Source of the DNA: Bacteroidales bacterium
GTDB taxonomy: Bacteria > Bacteroidota > Bacteroidia > Bacteroidales > P3
Direction: 5' to 3'
NCBI GenBank assembly: GCA_017477025.1
Contig: JAFUYA010000077.1
Coordinates: 1-34,258, forward strand
Length of the DNA stretch: 34,258 bases
Shown here: one piece after another, positions 25,499 to 33,950 of the stretch
How the letters are laid out: every line of letters starts with the position of its first letter
Position numbering within the stretch: the first letter of the stretch is position 1
The notes under the pieces: generated by a model
What the model saw: only the letters and a program-made list of their open reading frames with translations
Told to the model about the DNA's origin: nothing
The model's database searches: none
Made by a program: the position numbers and the translations under genes

Positions 25499-26917
25499 AT
25501 GAATATTCAATTTTTAGGAGCAGCAAAGGAAGTTACAGGCTCAAAACATCTACTAACTCTGAATAGTGGCACAAAAATACTTTTTGACTGCGGAATATAC
25601 CAAGGTAAAGGTTTGGAAACCGATGCCGATAACCGAGATTTGGGATTCAATCCTAAGGAAATTGACTATCTGTTACTCTCCCATGCCCACATTGACCATT
25701 GTGGCTTAATTCCATACATTATCAAAAACGGTTTTCACGGGACTATTATATGCACCCCCGCAACACGTGATTTGTGTGCCATACTTTTGGTAGATGCAGG
25801 TAAAATTCAAGAGCAGGATACCATAACGTTTAACAAAAAAAGGCAACTGCAAGGTCTTGATCCCGTAGAACCTTTGTATACCGCCGAAGATGCAAGGGTA
25901 AGTATGCAATATTTCGTGTCCATTCCTTACAATAAGGAAATACGCTTAGGAGAATTTTCCATTATGTTTACGGATAACGGACATATACTCGGAAGTGCAA
26001 CGTGCAATGTCAAAGTTTTTGAGAAAGATCCGCAAAATGGAGAAGAGAAAATCACAAAGATTGCTTTCACCGGTGATATCGGACGATACGGAGGAAGAAT
26101 TTTGGAGGAACCTCAACCGTTCCCTCAAGCCGATTACTTAATTATGGAATCCACGTACGGGGATTCTCTCCATGAGCCTTTGGAAGAAAGCGATCAAGAA
26201 CTTTTGAAAATCGTAAAACAAACATGTTTGAAAAAAAGAGGTAAGTTAATAATTCCGTCTTTTGCTGTCGGAAGATCTCAGGATATAATTTTTGCATTGA
26301 ATTACTTGTGGGAAACTGGGCAACTTCCACCTGTAGAAGTATATGTTGATAGCCCGCTGAGTTTTAATGCAACAAACATTTTCAAACTTCATCAAGAGGA
26401 GTTTAATGATAAGCTGCAAGAGTTCATGAAAACAGATCCTGATCCGTTCGGATTTGAAAAACTTCATTTCGTTCAAAACGTTGCAGAGAGCAAACAACTT
26501 AACTATTCATTGTTACCTTGCATCATAATAGCATCCAGCGGAATGATGGAGGCCGGAAGAGTAAAACACCACATAGCTAACAACATTGAAAAACCTTCTA
26601 CCACCATTCTCGGAGTAGGATATTGCACTCCATCTACGTTAGGACACAAAATCCTGCGCGGGGACAGAGAAGTTTCCATATTCGGAATAAAACATACAGT
26701 GAGAGCAGACGTAAAAAAACTGGAATCATATTCAGCCCACGGCGATTATGAAGAAATGATTCGCTTTATATCATGCCAGAACAAAGACAACTTAAGAAAA
26801 ATATGTATCGTACATGGTGAAGAACAAACTCAACAGAAGTTTGCAAAGCATCTGAGAGAAAAGGGATTCAAAAACATATTTATTCCGAATAAACACGATA
26901 AGATCGAACTGGATTAA
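25499..26917 (+). CDS. Metallo-beta-lactamase fold, beta-CASP RNA nuclease
   Basis: 472 residues, the size of bacterial CPSF-like exonucleases. The metal-binding motifs are in order: SHAHIDHCG, GHILGSA, GDIGR and STYGD. Then comes the beta-CASP insert (PSFAVGRSQD and ASSGMMEAGR), and SAHGDY plus HGEE finish the C-terminal metal motifs. Such enzymes cleave or trim RNA in the cytoplasm; a DNA-repair role is known for some relatives. The start ATG is at 25499. It is a single gene, diverging from the lipoprotein operon and facing the GH2 gene across a terminator. Confidence 0.92.
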   Translation: MNIQFLGAAKEVTGSKHLLTLNSGTKILFDCGIYQGKGLETDADNRDLGFNPKEIDYLLLSHAHIDHCGLIPYIIKNGFHGTIICTPATRDLCAILLVDAGKIQEQDTITFNKKRQLQGLDPVEPLYTAEDARVSMQYFVSIPYNKEIRLGEFSIMFTDNGHILGSATCNVKVFEKDPQNGEEKITKIAFTGDIGRYGGRILEEPQPFPQADYLIMESTYGDSLHEPLEESDQELLKIVKQTCLKKRGKLIIPSFAVGRSQDIIFALNYLWETGQLPPVEVYVDSPLSFNATNIFKLHQEEFNDKLQEFMKTDPDPFGFEKLHFVQNVAESKQLNYSLLPCIIIASSGMMEAGRVKHHIANNIEKPSTTILGVGYCTPSTLGHKILRGDREVSIFGIKHTVRADVKKLESYSAHGDYEEMIRFISCQNKDNLRKICIVHGEEQTQQKFAKHLREKGFKNIFIPNKHDKIELD

Positions 26918-26941
26918 AAATAATACTACGAATATCAGTGT

Positions 26942-27001
26942 ATTATTAAAGAAAATGAGTGTGTTTTTCTTACGGGAAACACGCTCATTTTCTTTAATAA
27001 T
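26942..27001. terminator. Strong bidirectional terminator
   Basis: A 25-bp stem (26942-26966 with 26977-27001) has a single G-T pair and a 10-nt loop. It lies between convergent genes, 24 bases after the nuclease stop and 27 bases after the GH2 stop, with A/T-rich ends on both sides. It is the strongest hairpin in the window. Confidence 0.85.
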
Positions 27002-27028
27002 CGGTATCTGACAACGTTTCTACAAGAA

Positions 27029-29326
27029 TCACTTCTCTATATCATCAAAATAGTAATCATATATTACCTCAAAATACTTCTCTTTATTGACATAGTCTTT
27101 CGGATAACAGAAAAATTTATAATTACTGATTAATTCATCACCGTAATATCCCTCTACCCAAAGATAATCTCTGTTCGGATTAAAGTTTTTCATATCCTTG
27201 TAGGCAACACTTGCCAAAAGACTGCTTTGATTTGCCTTAACGACGGACTTTTCTCCTATATAGATATAATGAATTGAATCGTCCTGATTCATTATCCTGA
27301 GCTTGTACGTCAAAAGTGTATCCTGCATCAGATCGCTGCACACATAAACTCTCACACTGTCCTTATCATTCACGTCTATTGTAAATATCACATCTTGAAA
27401 ACATTTTTGAGCAGTGTAATACAACGGTTTGACATCTCCCGATGCCTCAACGCATCCCCAACCTACGCAGGGATAAGGATCATTATACTGCCAAAACAAC
27501 GTTCCCATACAATAAGGTTTGTTTTGTCTGTGGGCTTCCATTGCAAGTTTCATTCCCTCCTGTTGAGTCAATTGGGAATACAGAATATACTGCTCGTCAG
27601 TTTCATAATCTCCAAACCACTCTTTCACTCTGTTGTCAATAAGTTCAAAACCTCTCGGATGTTTTTGATGAACGGCAAAACCGTCATTATCCTTTGTGTA
27701 CGGATGTGAGCAATATTTCTCTGCAGTCTGGGGATTCATGGCTCCCTGGAATCCGTATTCGCTCATAAATCTCGGAATTTTATGAGTATAAGTCTCAAAA
27801 TTAGAATCAGCCCACCAAACTCCGTAATAGTGAGAATCTCCGTGAGTACGACTTCTTTCACTTCCCCATCCGTGATTGACAGGAGAAGAATGGATATAAT
27901 CCAATGTAGGAACATACCTGTGAGCAATTGAACCGAGTACGTTTTTAAACAGATAATCATACTCTTTTACGGCTTGAACGGTATCTTTTACAATATCTTT
28001 CCACCCCCAATGGTTCCAACCTTCCCAAATCTCGTTGTTACCGCAGATAAGTGCCAAAGACGGATGACCTGCTATACGAATAAGGTTTTGACTTGCATCT
28101 TGTTTAACGTTATTTATAAACGCACTGTCCACAGGATACAATTCCGTCGAAAAAGGATAATCCTGCCAAACCATAATACCGTATTTGTCGCAATAATCAA
28201 AGAATTCATCCGAACCGTAATCACTACCGCCCCAAATCCTCAACATATTCATATTAGCATTTGCTGCCAATATCACATCGTTCAATGAATTGGCATAAGT
28301 CATTATGTAATTTGCTCCTTTGGCAAATACATCCTGTCCGTTTACTTTGAAATAAAAACTTTCTCCTATCTCATCTTCCTGTCTTATCAATCGTATTTGT
28401 CTTACCCCGAATTGAGTTTTGTACAAACAATCAGACTCTTCATCCAAACAAAGATTAAATTTATACAAGTATTGTTTCCCCATACGGTTAGGATACCACA
28501 ATTGAGCGTCTTTCAACGTAAATTCCAAAGTATAATATCCTGTTTCGTCGGGCTGCAATTCAAACTCTAATGCTTCTTCTATATCAACGGCATATTCAAA
28601 ATCCTGATGACAATCGGTAACAATAAGTTTGTGTGCCTGTTTCAAGGGTTTGAAAAAATGAACATTCAAAATCATTTTCCCGTCAAAAGAGCCGTCATCG
28701 TTGCATATAATATCTTTCGTCTGAATATTGGCATAGTCAATATAAGGAGAATCTTTTTCAAAGGAAAGCCAAATTGCATTGATACGAGGAGCCAAAGTTT
28801 TCGGGTGCCAATCCCAACCGTACAAATATTGAGGCGAACGCTGGTTCATTCGTACGGAATCTTTAGGATTAAATCTCAACTCAATTTTATTTTTTCCCTT
28901 TTTCAAGTACTTTTTAATATCCTGACGGTACTCTAAAAATGAATTATTGTAATATTTAACGAATTTTTTATTCACATATAAGGAACAATTTCCGTCAAGA
29001 TTCTGAATATTCAAATATGCACAATCTTTTTTCAATTGTTCTTTAGTAACACGAAACTGACATGAATAATTCCAAGTCATTTTATCAATTTCCTCCAATT
29101 GTTTCTCGTTATCACGAACAAACATTGAATCAATGATTCCGTTTTTTTGGAGAATATCGTACGTATTTACGTGAAAATCCAAATCAAATCCGTCACATTT
29201 AATCCCGTCCCCGTTAGTCAGTTGAGCATCATAGAAAAATATTACGTTATCCTCAAACTTTTCTTCCTTTTGTCCGTAACAAAGGGACGCAACAAACAAC
29301 ATGACAACAACAAATAATCGTTTCAT
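27029..29326 (-). CDS. Exported GH2-family beta-mannosidase
   Basis: 765 residues with a signal peptide (1-19, MKRLFVVVMLFVASLCYGQ). The GH2 layout is complete: a jelly-roll sugar-binding domain, an immunoglobulin-like domain, and a TIM barrel from about residue 330. LRIWGGSDYGSDEFFDYCDKYG is a mannosidase signature. The acid/base is Glu432 in CGNNEIWEG and the nucleophile is Glu523 in FMSEYGFQG. It removes terminal beta-mannose, likely from mannans or N-glycan cores, in the periplasm or outside. There is no T9SS domain. The dapB and ROK genes lie upstream on the same strand, 74 bases away, with no clear promoter between. Confidence 0.9.
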   Translation of the reverse strand: MKRLFVVVMLFVASLCYGQKEEKFEDNVIFFYDAQLTNGDGIKCDGFDLDFHVNTYDILQKNGIIDSMFVRDNEKQLEEIDKMTWNYSCQFRVTKEQLKKDCAYLNIQNLDGNCSLYVNKKFVKYYNNSFLEYRQDIKKYLKKGKNKIELRFNPKDSVRMNQRSPQYLYGWDWHPKTLAPRINAIWLSFEKDSPYIDYANIQTKDIICNDDGSFDGKMILNVHFFKPLKQAHKLIVTDCHQDFEYAVDIEEALEFELQPDETGYYTLEFTLKDAQLWYPNRMGKQYLYKFNLCLDEESDCLYKTQFGVRQIRLIRQEDEIGESFYFKVNGQDVFAKGANYIMTYANSLNDVILAANANMNMLRIWGGSDYGSDEFFDYCDKYGIMVWQDYPFSTELYPVDSAFINNVKQDASQNLIRIAGHPSLALICGNNEIWEGWNHWGWKDIVKDTVQAVKEYDYLFKNVLGSIAHRYVPTLDYIHSSPVNHGWGSERSRTHGDSHYYGVWWADSNFETYTHKIPRFMSEYGFQGAMNPQTAEKYCSHPYTKDNDGFAVHQKHPRGFELIDNRVKEWFGDYETDEQYILYSQLTQQEGMKLAMEAHRQNKPYCMGTLFWQYNDPYPCVGWGCVEASGDVKPLYYTAQKCFQDVIFTIDVNDKDSVRVYVCSDLMQDTLLTYKLRIMNQDDSIHYIYIGEKSVVKANQSSLLASVAYKDMKNFNPNRDYLWVEGYYGDELISNYKFFCYPKDYVNKEKYFEVIYDYYFDDIEK

Positions 29327-29400
29327 CTCTATTAATATCGGAAAAGATTTTTTCTTTTTTTATAATTGTAAACTAATTTCGCCGATCTAATCTTCAAACA

Positions 29401-30357
29401 TTAGTAGCATAGAGCCGCAGCTCCTAAAATAGCAGCATCCTCTTCTTTTAATCCTGACAATTCTACTTCTATCGTATTTTGGAATACGGAAAACAGAAAC
29501 TCATTAAGATATTTCTTTAACGGATTCAAAAGAATATCCCCTGATTTGGACAAACCTCCGAACAAATATACTTTTTCCGGAGAGGTTATCTCACAAGCAT
29601 TTGCTATTCCCAAAGCGAGCATCTTTGCTGTATAATCAAAACATTTCAAAGCCAAAGAATCACCTTTCAACGCTGCCTCATAAATATCTTTACTTGTAAT
29701 TTCATCTTCGTTAATTGCCCTTAAAAGTGATTGTTCCGTGCTTTCGTTCAGCATTTGTTTGATAGTAATCACAATACCCGTTGCAGAAGCATATCTTTCC
29801 ACACAACCTTTTCTTCCGCAATTACACTGTCTGCCGTCAATGTCAATTATAGTATGTCCCACTTCTCCTGCAAAGCCCGTATGTCCGTACACCAACTTAC
29901 CATCGACTACAATTCCGCTTCCGACTCCGGTACCTAAGGTTATCATCACAAAATTTTTCACATTTTTTGCCTTACCGTAGATCATTTCCCCGATAGCCGC
30001 TGCATTAGCATCATTAGTTACGGTAACTTTCAAATTGTATCCGTCTCTCAACAATAAAGTCTCCAAGATATCTTTCAACTCTATTATTCCGTTAAAAGGC
30101 AAATTCGGAGCATACTCAATAGTTCCGTGATAGAAATTGCCGTTAGGAGCTCCTATTCCCACTCCCAATATGATATGTTCTTCTTTTACCGAATCGGCAA
30201 GCAATTCTATCTTGGCAGTTACGGATTTCAAATAATCATCCGCACTTACAAAATCTTTGGTTTTTAACTTTTCTTTCTTAACAACCAAACCGTCTGCATC
30301 AACCAGGCCGACTACCGTATTAGTCCCGCCGATATCAATCCCGATACTGTAATTCAT
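29401..30357 (-). CDS. ROK-family sugar kinase (glucokinase-like)
   Basis: 318 residues. The N-terminal ATP loop is IGIDIGGTNT (5-14). GIGAPN, NDANAAAIGE with the catalytic Asp, and TLGTGVGSGIVV follow. The Zn site HTIIDIDGRQCNCGRKGCVE, with Cys residues near 180, is typical of ROK proteins. It probably phosphorylates glucose or a related hexose such as mannose or N-acetylmannosamine; the sequence alone does not decide. It starts 5 bases after the dapB stop and is followed by the beta-mannosidase gene, which hints at a sugar-uptake link. No DNA-binding domain is present, so it is a kinase, not a NagC-type repressor. Confidence 0.9.
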   Translation of the reverse strand: MNYSIGIDIGGTNTVVGLVDADGLVVKKEKLKTKDFVSADDYLKSVTAKIELLADSVKEEHIILGVGIGAPNGNFYHGTIEYAPNLPFNGIIELKDILETLLLRDGYNLKVTVTNDANAAAIGEMIYGKAKNVKNFVMITLGTGVGSGIVVDGKLVYGHTGFAGEVGHTIIDIDGRQCNCGRKGCVERYASATGIVITIKQMLNESTEQSLLRAINEDEITSKDIYEAALKGDSLALKCFDYTAKMLALGIANACEITSPEKVYLFGGLSKSGDILLNPLKKYLNEFLFSVFQNTIEVELSGLKEEDAAILGAAALCY

Positions 30358-30362
30358 TTTTA

Positions 30363-31082
30363 TTACTTGTTTATATCATTCATTAAATCTTCCATTGTAA
30401 AGAAACCTTTACGGCCTTTTAAAAACTCCGCTCCCAATACTGCTCCCAAAGCAAGCCCTTTACGACTGAGAGCCTTATGCTTAATCTCTATTATATCGCA
30501 ATCGGAGTCATAAGATATGATATGAGTCCCGAATTCTTCCCCTTTCCTGACGGAATTTACGGGCATATAGGATTCATCTCCCTGAATATCTTTTTCCCAT
30601 TCGGAAATACGATTGTAATTCGCCAACAAATCATTTGCAAGTGTAATTGCAGTACCTGAAGGAGAATCTTTTTTGTGAATATGATGGATTTCCGTAACAG
30701 AAGGTGTATAATCCGAGTATTTATTCATCATCTTTGCCAAATAAACATTCAACTGACGGAACAAATATACCCCGACGGCAAAATTAGATGAATAAAGAAA
30801 GGAAAGATTCTCACTGATCACTCTCCGTTTTACGAAATCCAACTCATTATACCACCCTGTTGTACCGCTGACCAGCGGAATATTTCTTTTGAAACATTCA
30901 TCAAAGTTGCCGAGTGCAACAGAAGGTTGAGTAAATTCAATTGCAACGTCAATAGTTTTAGGATCTACTTTGTCAAACTTATCGTTGATATCTATAATTC
31001 CTGCAATGTTATGCCCTCGTTCCGATGCCGTCAGTTCAATCTGACGCCCCATTTTGCCGTAACCTATAATCAAAATATTCAT
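30363..31082 (-). CDS. dapB: 4-hydroxy-tetrahydrodipicolinate reductase
   Basis: 239 residues. The nucleotide loop is GYGKMGRQI at 7-15, close to the start. SGTTGWY, EIHHIHKKDSPSGTA (catalytic His residues and substrate loop) and the C-terminal KGRKGFFTMEDLM are hallmarks of DapB. It catalyses the NAD(P)H-dependent step to tetrahydrodipicolinate in lysine and meso-diaminopimelate synthesis, so it feeds both protein and peptidoglycan. It opens the operon with the ROK kinase, with a perfect -7 element 31 bases upstream of the start codon. Confidence 0.95.
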   Translation of the reverse strand: MNILIIGYGKMGRQIELTASERGHNIAGIIDINDKFDKVDPKTIDVAIEFTQPSVALGNFDECFKRNIPLVSGTTGWYNELDFVKRRVISENLSFLYSSNFAVGVYLFRQLNVYLAKMMNKYSDYTPSVTEIHHIHKKDSPSGTAITLANDLLANYNRISEWEKDIQGDESYMPVNSVRKGEEFGTHIISYDSDCDIIEIKHKALSRKGLALGAVLGAEFLKGRKGFFTMEDLMNDINK

Positions 31083-31113
31083 TTTACAAATGATTTCAGT
31101 AGTTTTGGTCGTG

Positions 31114-31121
31114 CAAAATTA
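31114..31121 (-). promoter_or_regulatory. Promoter of dapB-ROK
   Basis: TAATTTTG on the minus strand fits the consensus. A TTG at 31138-31140 lies 16 bases further upstream as a possible -33 element. Confidence 0.6.
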
Positions 31122-31221
31122 AGAAAATAAAGTTAAACAATATAAGCCTGAAAAAAATATTATCAACAATGATATTAACATAGCGAGGTGTATGACTGTA
31201 CTTTCGTTTTCACATAGTGCA

Positions 31222-31980
31222 TCACCAATCCGTATAAACAGGGAACTTTTCTCTGCCTTTGTCCAATGATTCTTTATCTATATCATAATAAAATACGTTT
31301 TGCGAAGAACAATCAAGCGGTTGCAAAAAATTTCCTTTCATATCAACGATACAACTGTCCCCGCTGTAATCCGTACCGTAGGAATCCGTACCGCAACGAT
31401 TTACACCTATAACGTAACATTGGTTTTCAATTGCACGTGCTTGCAAAAGAATCTTCCATTGTTTGCTTCTGCTTTTCGGCCATGAGGCTGTAAAACACAG
31501 AACATCATATTTGAAACTGCCGTTTACGTATTCATTCTTGCATATATCCGCAAAACGCAAATCATAACATGTTCTTAAACTTATTTTCCAATTCTTGAAA
31601 CTAACCGTTCGGGATTTCGTGCCTGCCGTAAGTACTTTTGCTTCATCGGACAATGAAAACAATTTTTGCTTATCATAGTATGATTCCTGATCTTCTGTTA
31701 TGAAATAATGTCTGTTAAAGAACTGAGCGTTACTTTCAATCAATAGGGAGCCTTCCGTTGCACAGGCTTTCCGTTTTGCCAAGTTACGCATAAGGTCCAG
31801 TCCTTTTTGCTGACTGTCCTTACATAAAGACGTTTCAACCACAAAACCCGTCATAAACATTTCAGGAAAAACAATCCAATCTACAAAAGACGGAATGTCT
31901 TTGCATATACTCTCTAAATTGTTGAAATTCTTTTCTATTTCATAATCATGAATTTGCGGCTGTATCAAGGCAATTTTCAT
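31222..31980 (-). CDS. Carbon-nitrogen hydrolase (omega-amidase/Nit2-like)
   Basis: 252 residues, a nitrilase-superfamily hydrolase. The catalytic triad is Glu40 in IVFPEMFMTGF, Lys106 in YYDKQKLF and Cys138 in LRTCYDLRF. TASWPKSR and QARAIENQCYVIGVNRCG are typical of the branch that includes omega-amidase (Nit2, YafV). These act on alpha-ketoglutaramate or similar omega-amides in the cytoplasm. No signal peptide is seen. It is the last gene of a minus-strand group with ribF and an LRR protein, 53 bases after the LRR stop. The end of the protein (DKGREKFPVYTDW) agrees with this subgroup. Confidence 0.9.
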   Translation of the reverse strand: MKIALIQPQIHDYEIEKNFNNLESICKDIPSFVDWIVFPEMFMTGFVVETSLCKDSQQKGLDLMRNLAKRKACATEGSLLIESNAQFFNRHYFITEDQESYYDKQKLFSLSDEAKVLTAGTKSRTVSFKNWKISLRTCYDLRFADICKNEYVNGSFKYDVLCFTASWPKSRSKQWKILLQARAIENQCYVIGVNRCGTDSYGTDYSGDSCIVDMKGNFLQPLDCSSQNVFYYDIDKESLDKGREKFPVYTDW

Positions 31981-32033
31981 AACTTTCTCCGTTTATTATT
32001 CGCAACACTGAATTAATAACATTGTTTTTTATT

Positions 32034-32555
32034 TCAGGGATGTCCGCAATTGCAGGGATGATCTTTTTTTATTTTAGCATCAGGGAAGATTTGTTTAACT
32101 GCTCTCTGCTCTTTCCTCGTCATAAGAATCGCACGTATATCAAGAAACTTAAGTTTCATCTTTTTGAAACTTTGATCAAACACTCTGATTTGATTATCCC
32201 ACAGAATAAGTGTATCAACAGGCAGATCCGCCATTTCTTCGGGCAGAGAAGTCAGATAATTTTGTGCAAAATTGACGTAATGTAAGTTTTTAAGTTCCTT
32301 TATTGACGAAGGAATCTCCTTTATTGAGTTACGGCTCAAATCCAATCTCTCAATATTTTTCATTTGTAATATTTCAACAGGAAATTCTTTGATATGCTGT
32401 TTTTTAAGAATCAAAGTTCTTACGCTGTCAGGCTGTTTCATCGCTTCTTGCAATGAAAAAAAACAACCGTTTTGCGAAAAAGCGGTATTGAATAAGCACA
32501 ATACTGCCGCAAACAATGATAAAACAAATATTTTATGACAAAATTTCGTTTGCAT
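32034..32555 (-). CDS. Exported leucine-rich-repeat protein
   Basis: 173 residues from ATG 32555; an in-frame ATG at 32564 adds three residues. Residues 1-27 are a signal peptide (MQTKFCHKIFVLSLFAAVLC, cleavage near AFSQ). About four leucine-rich repeats of 23 residues follow, such as NIERLDLSRNSIKEIPSSI and NLHYVNFAQNYLTSLPEEM. The end has a basic, metal-like tail (DHPCNCGHP). LRRs bind other proteins; the partner is unknown. The start lies 23 bases inside the end of ribF, so the two are likely translationally coupled. It is shorter than most bacterial LRR surface proteins and lacks a T9SS domain. Confidence 0.75.
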   Translation of the reverse strand: MQTKFCHKIFVLSLFAAVLCLFNTAFSQNGCFFSLQEAMKQPDSVRTLILKKQHIKEFPVEILQMKNIERLDLSRNSIKEIPSSIKELKNLHYVNFAQNYLTSLPEEMADLPVDTLILWDNQIRVFDQSFKKMKLKFLDIRAILMTRKEQRAVKQIFPDAKIKKDHPCNCGHP

Positions 32556-33459
32556 CTGCCACATCTTTTTGCATTTGAGAAATCAATCCGTCAATATCGG
32601 AGAATTTCCTCTCCCGGCGTATAAAGTCAACAAATTCTATAGTGATAATTCTGTCGTAAATGTCTTCATTAAAGCCGATGATATATGTTTCAACGGTTTT
32701 CTTACTTGCATTAAAAGTCGGGTTATTACCTATATTGGTAACGGACTTATATGTCTTCCCGTCTATTACGGTCTTTGTCGCATAGACTCCTGAGAAGGGT
32801 ATGAGTTTATTTCTGGAAATATCAATATTTGCAGTAGGAAATCCCATCTTACGCCCGTTTTGCAAACCTTTTATTACTTTTGAAGTCATACGGTAAGGAT
32901 AGCCGAGCATATTGTTTGCTGTTTTTACATCTCCGCATGCAAGTGCTTTCCTTATCTGTGTAGAAGAAACCTCAATTCCTTGAAAATAAATACCTGATGC
33001 GTCTTTCTGCACTTTTATCGTCCGATAATACCCGCTTTGAAGTAATTCTTCATATTCGTTATTATTCGGATTACCGAAACGATTGTCGTAACCCAACAAC
33101 AAAACCTTGATTTTCATCTTCTGCAACAAGACATCCAAAAAACGTTTGGGCGAAAGAGAGGCAAATTCCGCAGTAAAGGTAACGGCAACCAAATAATCAA
33201 CTCCGAAACGTGCAATTTCTTCAAATCGTTCTTCGGTAGTTTGCAATAATTGTACGGGATCATCGCCTTTTTTATCCAACACCTGACGCGGATGATTGGA
33301 AAAAGTAACCACACAACTGCAGGCATCGTTTTGTTTTGCCGATACGGTGAGTTCTTTTAACATCTGTCTGTGTCCGATATGCACTCCGTCATACATTCCT
33401 ATGGTTATGACGCAGGGTTTGGTAATTTCGCCGATATTTTCCAAAGACAGAATCTTCAA
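32533..33459 (-). CDS. ribF: Bifunctional riboflavin kinase / FAD synthetase
   Basis: 308 residues, the normal RibF length. The N-terminal nucleotidyltransferase (about 1-185) has the GMYDGVHIGH nucleotide site; most relatives have Phe rather than Tyr. GYDNRFG and VSSTQIRKAL follow. The C-terminal riboflavin kinase domain has GRKMGFPTANI, GVYA and TNIGNNPTF. It makes FMN and then FAD in the cytoplasm. It opens a minus-strand group with the LRR and amidase genes. A perfect -7 element (33525-33532) lies 65 bases upstream. I saw no FMN riboswitch in the leader. Confidence 0.95.
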   Translation of the reverse strand: MKILSLENIGEITKPCVITIGMYDGVHIGHRQMLKELTVSAKQNDACSCVVTFSNHPRQVLDKKGDDPVQLLQTTEERFEEIARFGVDYLVAVTFTAEFASLSPKRFLDVLLQKMKIKVLLLGYDNRFGNPNNNEYEELLQSGYYRTIKVQKDASGIYFQGIEVSSTQIRKALACGDVKTANNMLGYPYRMTSKVIKGLQNGRKMGFPTANIDISRNKLIPFSGVYATKTVIDGKTYKSVTNIGNNPTFNASKKTVETYIIGFNEDIYDRIITIEFVDFIRRERKFSDIDGLISQMQKDVADANEILS

Positions 33460-33524
33460 TTGTCAGGTTTTATTTGCAGGTTTATAATGTTGTCCGAATA
33501 AAAGTCAGACAACGAAATTTTTTG

Positions 33525-33532
33525 CAAATATA
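33525..33532 (-). promoter_or_regulatory. -7 promoter element of ribF
   Basis: TATATTTG on the minus strand matches the consensus, 65 bases before the ribF ATG. Confidence 0.55.
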
Positions 33533-33646
33533 CGAAATTTTTGTTTCTGCACTATATTTTTATAAAGCATGATAAAATTTTTGTAAAAAATGAAATCGTT
33601 TTTGAAATGTCAGTAAAGAGTTTTGTAATCATTAAAAAAAATTTTG

Positions 33647-33724
33647 TTTCAGACCGTCCGAAAAATATTTCAGACCGTCCAAAACCAACTTTTGGACGGT
33701 CTGAAATATAATTTTGAACCGTCC
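33647..33724. repeat. Palindrome and direct copies of TTTCAGACCGTCC
   Basis: TTTCAGACCGTCC occurs at 33647-33659 and 33668-33680, inverted at 33694-33706, and as a degenerate copy (TTTTGAACCGTCC) at 33712-33724. The second and third copies form a perfect 20-bp stem (33665-33684 with 33690-33709) with a 5-nt loop. A terminator makes no sense between divergent promoters, so a binding site or a mobile repeat is more likely. Confidence 0.75.
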
Positions 33725-33922
33725 TGACGAAAATTTCTTTAATGATTTCAAAAATTTCTTCACTGTTTACAAAAGTTTTCTTAATGATTACAAATCTTTT
33801 CATACTTTTTAATGCAACCGTAACGGAGTTTTTGATTTCTTTATCGCATATTAAAAACGCAAACATTATATTACGAAAAATATTTTCATTACTCAATAAC
33901 GGGATTTATAACCAAAAATACT

Positions 33923-33930
33923 TATCTTTG
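33923..33930 (+). promoter_or_regulatory. -7 promoter element of the MuiA-like gene
   Basis: TATCTTTG matches the consensus, 20 bases before the ATG at 33951. Confidence 0.6.
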
Positions 33931-33950
33931 CAAAAAAATGTTAAGAAGTT

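Larger units (their letters stand above)
33460..33950. other. Long divergent intergenic region with inverted-repeat cluster
   Basis: About 490 bases between divergent ribF and the MuiA-like gene. It holds the two promoters at its ends, a motif cluster with a 20-bp perfect palindrome (33647-33724), and AT-rich near-repeats of TTAATGATTNCA at 33739-33750 and 33781-33792, with an inverse at 33626-33636. A minus-strand frame at 33552-33896 lies across all of this and is judged spurious. Confidence 0.6.

Noticed and set aside
26942..27001. Long hairpin considered as a structured RNA or riboswitch
   Set aside because: It is a simple near-perfect stem between two convergent stops, which is what a bidirectional terminator looks like.
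33460..33524. ribF leader considered for an FMN riboswitch
   Set aside because: The leader is only about 60 bases and lacks the conserved multi-helix FMN element; only a 6-bp stem (33489-33494 with 33508-33513) is present.
33552..33896. Minus-strand open frame of 114 codons in the ribF/MuiA intergenic region
   Set aside because: It starts at TTG, is extremely rich in Phe, Ile and Lys, and crosses the palindrome cluster, whose copies appear in it as repeated FGRSE peptides. A TATTTTTG box lies upstream at 33913-33920, but it overlaps the plus promoter area and has no -33 element.
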